Source of the DNA: Caenorhabditis elegans
Taxonomy: Eukaryota > Nematoda > Chromadorea > Rhabditida > Rhabditidae
DNA: 64,000 bases
Assembly: GCF_000002985.6 (NCBI RefSeq)
Contig: NC_003283.11
Location: 4,340,001-4,404,000 of the forward strand
Direction: 5' to 3'
Made by a program: the position numbers and the translations under genes. The stretch's first letter is position 1. Each line of letters begins with the position of its first letter. Of this stretch, positions 56,358 to 64,000 are shown piece by piece. The notes below the pieces were generated by a model. It was not told the origin of the DNA, searched no databases, and saw nothing but the letters and a program-made list of their open reading frames with translations.

Positions 56358-58731
56358 TTTCTGTAAATAAGTGTTATAGATATAAAGTATAAAAGTATTT
56401 GATACAAGTGTAGTTAAGAAAAGGATATGAAAGACCCGGCGATAGAGATGCAAATCATGGGAAAAAACCCTGTCAAGGGAGACAAGATTTTTGATTTTTC
56501 CTTCATACTGGAAATAGTTGCAAGTATGAGTCATTGCTAAAGGAAAAAATCAGAAAAAAAGCAGAGCTGCTCCAATAAAACCATCTAATTTTTCCGTTTT
56601 TGACCAGAAATACAGTTAAAGATCCAGTTTGCACCAGGACAATATTTTGGCAAATGTACAAAAATTCGTTTCAGAATGATAATCCAACTTTTTGAATCAA
56701 AAATTAATATGCATATAAATGTAGGAAAATGTTTGTTCGATTTAAAAAAAAAACTTTTTTTGTTGAAAAGTTTGAAAAAACCTGAAAAATGTGTCTGAAA
56801 GTTGCCGGTTGCTGGAAAAATTTTAACGGTAAACGGCAACTTGCAGGCATTAGTTTGAATTTATTCTCGAGAATGTTCAACAAAACTGAATATAATTTCC
56901 AGATTGACCGAATATTTCCCTACATTTCTACGTCAATATCTTATTCAAAAAGTTGGATTAACACGCTTAAATAAGACTTTTTATAAGGCTTCCTCGCGCG
57001 CCTTCATTATAAAAATGCAACACAATAACTGTTCCAAAAGTTGAAATGTGCACTTTTTAGAGAGACAGCAGATGGGAGATATAGAGGAAAAAAAATAGAC
57101 AGCCGGGTGGGGCAAGTAAAAAAGGTGCTGATGGGAAAGGTGGGGGAATGCAAAATGCACTGAACCAGATTGTAAAAATGGAAATTTTTGGGCAATAAAA
57201 CTAAATATATTCACAGATATCTAGGAGCCAGAAAATAAAGTTTTATAGCAAAAAAATAAACGTTTGGAAAGTTATGATGTATTAAAAAATACAGTATCAG
57301 CAACTTGGGGTATGTAAAATTTTTGAAAATTTGAAGAAATACAGGACAATTAAATTTGAAAAATTTGGATTCCAGCAGCACAAAATTCAGTATAACGAAA
57401 AAACGGATTTAATTGTGGATGACTGAAATTGGAGATACAAAAAAGAACATTTTAATCATTATAAGCCACTTTTTACTTATAGAGTACGGTTATAAACAAA
57501 AAGGTGTCGGAATTTGGTGCAGAAAAGATCCGGAAGGTCATGGGAGGTGTGAAACTATAAACAAATGAGTTGTGGACAGCAGGCCAAAAATATCAAAGTT
57601 GCACTATGTATTGCTGTTTATACTGTATTTCTTCTATTAGTATGGCCTCCCTATTAGACTTGCACTCCCTATTAGTATTGCACCTTGAACACCCTCCGAA
57701 AATTAGTATTGCACTCTCTATTAGTGTTGCACTCCCTAATAGTCTTGCGTCTACTTTTTTTTGGTACAAACCCACCTCACTAATTTTGAGATTTTAACAA
57801 CATTTTTTGCCTATTTTGCAACAATTATCGGTAAAATTTCTATGAAATTGAAGTTATTGTACCTTTTTGTTGCAATGACAATCAAATTTTCTGAATTTTT
57901 ACATAAGAAACTAGTTTTTTTCAGAAAAAATAGTAAGCTCAAAGTCAGAAAAATGTTCTGAAAATTAATATTGCACTCCCTATTAGTCTTGCACTCCCTA
58001 TTAGTATTGCCAGCGGGAAGACCATCGAAAAATAGTATTGCAGCCATATTAATAGAAGAAATACGGTATCTACTTGTAAGGGGACACTTGAGTTTTAGCA
58101 TTTTTAAAGGTGTAGTACCGAAATCTGAGACTTTTTTTAGGCCCGAAATGGCCCAAAGCCTTGCAAGATTAACAAATGTTTGTAGATTATTCTTGGTGAA
58201 TACGCGGAAATTAGGCCAAAAGGCTACTTGCTCAAAAAATACAGAGCTCGCAAATTGTAAACAAAATCTTGTCGGAGCTACACCATAAAATGGGTGAAAG
58301 AAAAGCCGATAGGCCACCCGGCATGAAAGGATGATAAAATTATAAACAATTTGGTTATAACATGAGTAATCTGCAAAAAAAGATTTCAACTGAATCAAAA
58401 GGATCGAACTTCTACGATGATGAAACACAGACAGTTAATAGGATCTCTGGAATTTTCAAAATTTACCATTTTGTGCAGTTTTTATTGTAAAACTTCAATT
58501 TTCTTATATTAGCAAAAATTTTATATTTGTGAGGCCAAAAAAGATTTCTGAATTCGCGGCAAGACTCTAAACTTTATTCCTGAAAATATTTAGCTCCTGA
58601 AAATTTCAAATTGAATAATACCCAAAAACCTAATCAACTGTATAAACTTTATTCTACATTTTCACATTGCAATATTCACATAAAAAACATAAGATTAACC
58701 AATCAATATGTCATATCCCCATCCCGACGGT
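56358..58731. other. Gene-free interval
   Basis: No gene supported. It contains short GTTTGCCG-like remnants (56790-56850), a purine-rich patch near 57050-57150, and one complete repeat element (57620-58075). Open frames at 57811-58428 lie partly in that element. Confidence 0.5.
57620..58075. repeat. MITE-like element with ATTAGTATTGCACTCCCT subrepeats
   Basis: Ends CTGTATTTCTTCTATTAGTA and TATTAATAGAAGAAATACGG are inverted. Both flanks carry several copies of CTATTAGTATTGCACTCCCT, in the same orientation. The 230-bp middle is AT-rich and unique in this window. Confidence 0.75.
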
Positions 58732-59503
58732 TTAGCCCATGACGACTGAAATAAAAATATTATGCAAAAGCTTCAGGCTCAAAATGCTTACTTTCTTCGG
58801 TCCAGGTCTCACCTCCAAGGACACCCATGCCGCGGCGGGCATTTCTTCTCACTAGGTTTGGGAAGCCCTTGATCTAAAAAGATGTTGAATATAGAAATGT
58901 GGTTGAAAATGAATCAATACCTTCGGAGATTTTTTCGCCTTCTTTGCCTTGGGTTCCTCCGGGAGTCGCTCTTCGCTTTCAACATCGTTCTCCTTGTCTT
59001 CAGCGAGATCCTTTTGCTTTCCAACCTCCAGCTCTTTCTCAACTTCGGTTTTCGCTTGCAGAAGATCCTCAAAGGAGGTGATTCCTCGAGCTTCAACGAG
59101 AAGGTTGAGCTTCATGAGGAATGGGAGCCGGGGTGCGTCACGAGCGCGTTCCTCGGCGCTTTGATGGGCGAGGTTGGGGACAATGCCTGAAATTACAGAT
59201 AGGTTACAGATAGGAATACACATAGGAAACAGACAGAGAAGTATTTGTAATTTCTAAAAATAACTTTACTTTCAGTCAAAAGTTTTGAAAAGGTGCTCAA
59301 AAACTGACTCGAATATCAATGTTTTAAGAAACTTTTTGCAACTTTTTATTGAAAGTAAATACATCTTCATAAAGTACAAATATTTCTCTACATTTCTACA
59401 TAAAATTCAAAAAAAAAACTTAGACACAATAATGAGAAAAGAGGTATTTCTGATCGAAAACCAAATAAAACTCACCAAATTGGGCAGCAGTTTCAGATGT
59501 CAT
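58732..59503 (-). CDS. Orphan 129-aa charged protein
   Basis: Not recognised. Exons 59476-59503, 58921-59186, 58792-58873 and 58732-58745 join in frame to 129 aa. It starts MTSETAAQFGIVPNLAHQSA, then a conserved-looking helix APRLPFLMKLNLLVEARGIT, an acidic helix (LLQAKTEVEKELEVGKQKDL), a Lys-rich patch (PKAKKAKKSPKIKG) and a C-terminus NLVRRNARRGMGVLGGETWT ending EEIVMG. The end of the first exon and the last exon are short but phase-consistent. An acceptor TTTTTCAG lies about 30 nt before the ATG. The basic patch suggests a nuclear protein; function unknown. Confidence 0.7.
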
Positions 59504-59969
59504 AGTGGGGAGAGCTGATGAACTATTTACCTGAAAAACTTGGATTGAGATTGAAGGACAAAAAGGAAAGGAAAATGAAAACTAGAGAATTTGAAAAATT
59601 AAAAAAAAAGTGTCTGCTAGTTGAAAACTAATTTTGAGCCGAAAGCGAATTCGGAAGACGGTTTTTCAAATTTTTGGCAAACGACAAAATTTGGCAAACT
59701 TTCGGCCAAGTATAGAAAGTCAGTTTTTCCACGCCATTAACACAGATCATAATACAAATAGGACATCCCTGGTTTCTGTATATTTTATTTTACTATTTTT
59801 AAAGGGTAAGTTCAACGTCGGGAGTGCCTAGAAACAAAAAGAAAAGCTGCTTAGCTGTCAATAATGGAGAAGAGAATCGAAGAGAGCAGCAGGTAGGCAA
59901 ATGGCTGCCCAATCACCAAACTCTCCCTTTTATACCCCCCCCCCCCCCCTAAAAAAGTTAGCGGTTAGT

Positions 59970-60126
59970 ACGGAACCATGAGATCATGAGAATGCCTACT
60001 TTTCTGGCGGCAAATATCTCGTAGCGAAGGGACCTGTGTCTCTCTTCGCCACATGCTCTCTCGCTTCCGCGGCCTGCAAATATTTTCGCGCCAGTAAATA
60101 AGTATTCTCATGATCTCATGGTCCCG
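59970..60126. repeat. Small palindrome, CATGAGATCATGAGAATGC ends
   Basis: ACGGAACCATGAGATCATGA and GGCGGCAAATATCTCG are mirrored by CAAATATTTTCGCGCCAGTA and TCATGATCTCATGGTCCCGT. The ends differ from the GACGCGCAAAATATCTCG family but share its AAATATCTCGTAGCGAAG core. Confidence 0.8.
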
Positions 60127-60372
60127 TAATATGTTAAAAACAATTAGCAATAGAGCGCGTTTTTAGCCCCCGTTTGCTCACCTTTTATCCAAGAACACGC
60201 AGAGATTGTTTTGAGAAAGTGTTCGACGGCGAACTCCTGAAAATCGATAATGTTGCGGTCACGTAGGGGTCAACGCCTTTTATGTGGATATTTTAAAAGG
60301 AAAGAAAATGATTTTGAATTTATGAAAATGAATGAATTAAAGGATGAAACATCTGGTGGTAAAAACATGTGT

Positions 60373-60502
60373 ACCAGGGGTGTGCGGCACATCTCACAAT
60401 GTGCCGAGCTCGGCAAATTCGGCAAATCTAGTTTTTTGAAATTTGCCGTGCTCGGCAAACGGCAAATTCGGCGAATTCGGCAAATTTGCCGCACACCCCT
60501 GA
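60373..60502. repeat. Minimal TTGCCG-type element with perfect ends
   Basis: CAGGGGTGTGCGGCA at one end is mirrored exactly by TGCCGCACACCCCTG at the other. The core has only five or six GGCAAATTCGG units. It is the smallest complete copy in the window (about 130 bp). Confidence 0.9.
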
Positions 60503-61297
60503 TGGGTACATTGGGAATTTGGACTGCGTTTTTTTTTCAATTCCTTGGCAGTATACCACCCGGTTAGACATACTTTAAAGCCCATTAAGCTTCGAATTTT
60601 TTCAGAACATTCTTCCATTATCTGCTTCAAAAATGTGCACCTGTCTATACATTCCTATTTTGGTAGTTCTTTGGTAGTTCCACGAATAAAAATTTATACG
60701 TGCAATCTACAAATCTGCTTATCAACTTTTCAAATCAAAAATTGATATAGAAATGCAGAAACATTTTTGCTATGTCTGAAAATATTACTTAATTTTTGTT
60801 GCAGAGCTCGGAAAATACCTCAAGTAGTGGTTGAAAATCACCGTTTGACGTCATTTTTGAACTTTTATTATTCAAATTTTCAAATTTACAGGCAGTTTTT
60901 CTACATTTCTCTATTAATTTCCCATTCACAAAGTTGTTTTTTGGTATCGAAATGAACAGTTTTTAAGTTTGGCGAAAAATGTTCTGCATAGCTCTGCCGT
61001 TTTGGACGCTCTATGGTTGTTCCGCTACTGAAAACTCATGCGTAAAAAACTTTTTCCCAGATAAATTCCTAACCCCTGAAGCTTCTCATTCTCTTATCTA
61101 CCCATCATGCTATGTTTACAATCCCACATATATATTTTGAGTTCAACAGGCGGTGACCTTGAGTTCGAACAGCAACATGTGACTCTCTACGATTTCAATT
61201 GTTGGCAAATTGTCATTTTATTGGAAAATAGGAAAATAGGAAAATAAGAAATTTTGAATAGGATAATCAGGGAAAACAGATTTTAAATTCGACAGTT

Positions 61298-61940
61298 TCA
61301 CTTCTTCTGCAAAGTCTTCTTTGGTTTCTTCGACTTCTTCCTGATCTCCTTCAGAAATTGGATGTCTGAAATAATAACTAATTGAAACATGAAGCTCAAA
61401 ACTCATATAAACCATCTTCTGTATCTCCCTCATTGTAGTTGACTGGAGCCTTGGCGTTGCGCGCCGGGTTGAAGCGAACTACGGCTCCATGCCCGTGCAA
61501 TTTATTGATCGCTTTCTTCTTCTGAGCAATCAACATTTGGCGATACTCTACAAATCATTTCTACAAATCAAAATTTTATAAAATTCCAATTTTGACCTAC
61601 TCGTGGTCGCCTGAGCTTCTTCCTTGCGCATCCACGGAACTGCTTCCTTCACAAGCTGCTCATTTTGAAGAGCATCTTCTTTGACCCAAATTTGTTCTTC
61701 GGGGGACAGGGATGCTGAAATCTTATAATTCATTATGTGCCACATAATATTAAAGAAATTAAACTCACCGATGTAACCATCCAGCCCTTCCATTTCGCTT
61801 TCAAGGGTCATCATGACATCTTCATAATGACAAACGGAGATGGGAGAAGTTTTCTCAAAAACTAGGTGATTAGAAGAATATTCAACATGCTCGAATTTAA
61901 CCTTTCTCATATCGAAGGTAAATTCCGAATTTGAAGCCAT
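61298..61940 (-). CDS. Orphan 162-aa charged protein
   Basis: Not recognised. Exons 61769-61940, 61601-61714, 61413-61547 and 61298-61365 (all phase-1 junctions) give 162 aa. It starts MASNSEFTFDMRKVKFEHVE. An acidic region (VMMTLESEMEGLDGYIASLS) precedes PEEQIWVKEDALQNEQLVKE, a basic helix KYRQMLIAQKKKAINKLHGH and GAVVRFNPARNAKAPVNYNE. The C-terminus is Lys-rich (FLKEIRKKSKKPKKTLQKK). No signal peptide or membrane segment. The exon 3 acceptor TTGTAG is weak. Good codon use and phase consistency support it. Confidence 0.72.
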
Positions 61941-62748
61941 TGTGCGATAAAGCAAGAAAAATATGTGAAAAGAATGGCGAGGGGCAAGAGGAGGGGCGCC
62001 GCAGCCTTCGTGCATCTATATGCACGGAACATGTATCACAAAAGAGCGTGTGAGAAACAGTATGCATTAGAAAAATTTGAATATGTGAGTCACTGCAATA
62101 AAAATCGAAATTATCTGGAAAACAAGTGTTACAATAGGCTGAATCTCACAGGGCGGCCCATAATTACGAAACGAAAAACCGTCGCTTATTCCCGATAAGA
62201 ACAATCAAAGATATTTTTACTGCTTATCTATAGATTTACAATTTGAGCCTGTAAAAATTTTTTTTATACACAATCCTCCCTAACGCGGCTCAAATAGGTA
62301 AAAACTGTACACATTTTTTAAAAGTTTCCCACATTAAAAAGAATTTGTATAATAACAATTTTTACAGGCCCAAATATATCTGTACTGAAAACCTGGAACA
62401 AAAATTGTATCGTTGTGGTAGAAAACTAGTCTGGTTCGATAGGCAATTTTTAAAAAATAATAATGAAAAAAATTTCCGAAATTTTTTTAGGTTGGTTATA
62501 TTCGCGTAGTAAAAAAGTGTCCTACCTGAAAAATAAAATTTTTTTTATTTTTTCAGGTCGATGTATTACCGTCTCTGCAACTACTCTGCAAAAAATGTGC
62601 AATGCATTGAGTTTTTTTTAGTATAATATTATAAAACTCGACATTTTTCCACAATTTTTTTGAACAGTCGGAAAAAATGTTTAAAAAAATTCACTAAATG
62701 AATTTGGGATTTAATGCAATTTTTTATTACTTGTCATCATAAAAACAA
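61941..62748. other. Intergenic, AT-rich
   Basis: No gene seen. A small inverted repeat (TTGAGCCTGTAAAAATTTTT at 62242-62263 with AACAATTTTTACAGGCCCAA near 62355-62375) and T-rich runs are present. Confidence 0.5.
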
Positions 62749-64000
62749 TTAAGAAACAGGTGACGTTCTACAAAGTGCACCTCGAAGGCAGCTCCCGGCA
62801 GCCCACGCAGTTGTTAATTGGCATCTGAAAAATTTAACAAGTGAGCCGTCGGCTGCAGTACTTTGAGTTAATAAAACTAATACCAATGAGGAATAAATAA
62901 TGACAGTAAAAAAAGTATCTGAAATTGGAAGTTTCTTAAATTGAAAATTATACGTCTAATACAAATTTAGGGTGAGTGATTTGAATTTTCAATTTTTAAG
63001 AAAAAACGCATGAATATACGGCAATTTTTGAAAATTTTAAAATGTTTTTACAGTTTTTCAAAACAGGGGTAAACGTCAAACGATTTTTCCGGCAAATCGG
63101 CAAATTGCCAAAATTGAAATTGGCATAGTTATTTCCGTCTTATAAAAAAATCCTCCAAACATTTCCGGCAAATTTGATATCCGGCATTCGGCAAATCGGC
63201 AAGCCAGCAGTTTGCAGGAATTGAAAATTTCAGGCAAATCGGCAAACCGGCAACATGCCGAACGGCAACTTTCGCTCACCCATGCTTCACACCTTAAAAT
63301 TTTATTTTCCACTGGGCTCTTACCCGACTGCGTAAACTCCGGTCACAGTGGGATCTAAAAACAGACAATCGTTTGGATCACCTCTTTTCGCATCTACCAT
63401 GAAGTTTCCAAATACTGGACTAAGAGTTGGGTCAGAATAACTACAAATGTCTGCATTGTTAGTACAACTGCCATCGGTCCACAAATTTGCGGTATAGGTT
63501 GCTGGTGTACCTAATCCAACATTTGCGGTCGTGTATACTTGGCGCCAAGATTCTGGAAACAAATTGTGGAGTGAGATGTCCCGGTTAGGTGTCGGCTGCT
63601 CAAACCTTACCCTGAATGATTTCCAGCTCTTCGATTGAATACTGAGCAGACATCCCGTTTCCATCATCCTCTTGGCATAGTGACTGGGCTGCATTTCCAT
63701 TCATGCAGTAAGGGTCTGGGAAGGCGCGAGTCTAAATTTTTTGTTCTATATAACACTGTTTTCTTTGCACGACACCTCCCGGTTCCTACCTGCCCATAAA
63801 AAGACCCGGTAAGTGTCGGCTGCTACTCACCGATAAACAAACTGAATAATTCCCTCTTGTCACCAAAAATGAATCGACCGCACATTTCATATTAAACTGC
63901 CAAGTTAGTGATCCATCAGCCGAAAATGTTTTGATGAGGTTGTAGAGGGGGTCTTGAATTGTGGACTCTCCAAAAAATGGAGAATCGTTGTTGATTAAGC
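62749..64000 (-). CDS. Secreted Cys-rich, C-type-lectin-like protein (5' end beyond window)
   Basis: Three solid exons: 63831-64000 (open at the edge), 63611-63731 and 63324-63552, joined in frame, plus a last exon ending at 62824. They read LINNDSPFFGESTIQDPLYN, DGSLTWQFNMKCAVDSFLVT, VCLSTRAFPDPYCMNGNAAQ, SLCQEDDGNGMSAQYSIEEL, NLWTDGSCTNNADICSYSDP, GDPNDCLFLDPTVTGVYAVG. The spacing of C..LCQEDDGN..SIEELEII...LWTDGSC...DCLFLDP resembles a diverged nematode C-type lectin fold; I infer this and am not certain. The last exon is ambiguous: the strong donor gives CQLTTAWAAGSCLRG to 62749, while another frame gives NNCVGCRELPSRCTL to 62768. Confidence 0.65.
63065..63290. repeat. TTGCCG-type element inside lectin-like gene intron
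   Basis: CAGGGGTAAACGTCAAACGA at the left, TTCCGTCTTATAAAAAAATC in a shortened spacer, and AACTTTCGCTCACCCATGC at the right, within the intron 62825-63323. Confidence 0.7.

Larger units (their letters stand above)
59504..61297. other. Gene-free interval with two foldback elements
   Basis: No gene seen. It holds a C14 run near 59936, a palindrome at 59970-60126 and a small TTGCCG-type element at 60373-60502. Confidence 0.5.

Noticed and set aside
57811-58428. 205-codon minus-strand open frame
   Set aside because: Spans a repeat element and AT-rich flank, hydrophobic by composition, no domain, no splice-site support.

Overview
This window is nematode genomic DNA, almost certainly Caenorhabditis elegans (chromosome V, around cosmids D2063/F32D1; the species and locus come from recognising the proteins, not from a search). 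It is AT-rich. Many introns are short, nearly all are GT..AG with TTTTCAG-type acceptors, and most start codons have a TTTCAG acceptor just upstream, as expected for spliced-leader trans-splicing. Interspersed palindromic (foldback) repeats fill the introns and intergenic spaces. I rebuilt gene models by hand by matching donors, acceptors and reading phase; all internal exons listed keep frame.

Layout. 1-6.4 kb, minus strand: an hpo-18 (ATP synthase epsilon) -> figl-1 (fidgetin-like AAA ATPase) -> glrx-3 (PICOT-type glutaredoxin, cut by the window edge) series, possibly an operon. 7.2-9.5 kb, plus strand: mcm-7, four exons, divergent from hpo-18, with an E2F-type site in the shared upstream region. 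9.9-21.7 kb, minus: an eight-exon TMTC-type membrane/TPR protein whose long introns hold nested foldback elements, a U6 snRNA-like copy and a TTAGGC-like array. 22.7-24.6 kb, minus: a secreted ground-like (grl family) protein. 25.5-26.5 kb, minus: a secreted Ly6/three-finger-like protein. 29.5-31.3 kb, minus: GMP reductase, divergent from fipp-1 (CPSF subunit FIP1) at 31.9-33.7 kb, plus.

33.9-37.7 kb, minus: three small co-oriented genes of unknown family (one with an eh1-like motif). 40.0-52.1 kb, minus: a run of six small multi-exon orphan genes (65-224 aa) separated by TTGCCG-type foldback elements; this is the least explained part of the window. 53.5-56.4 kb, minus: an orphan 267-aa protein with an Arg/Ser-rich tail, one intron of which carries a palindrome of about 0.9 kb. 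58.7-61.9 kb, minus: two more orphan charged proteins. 62.7-64 kb, minus: the 3' part of a secreted Cys-rich, C-type-lectin-like gene that runs off the window.

DNA replication (mcm-7), recombination (figl-1), nucleotide salvage (gmpr-1), mRNA 3' processing (fipp-1) and respiration (hpo-18) are conserved housekeeping functions in the left half. The right half is orphan genes plus repeats, as on autosome arms. No tRNA, CRISPR or integrated virus was seen.
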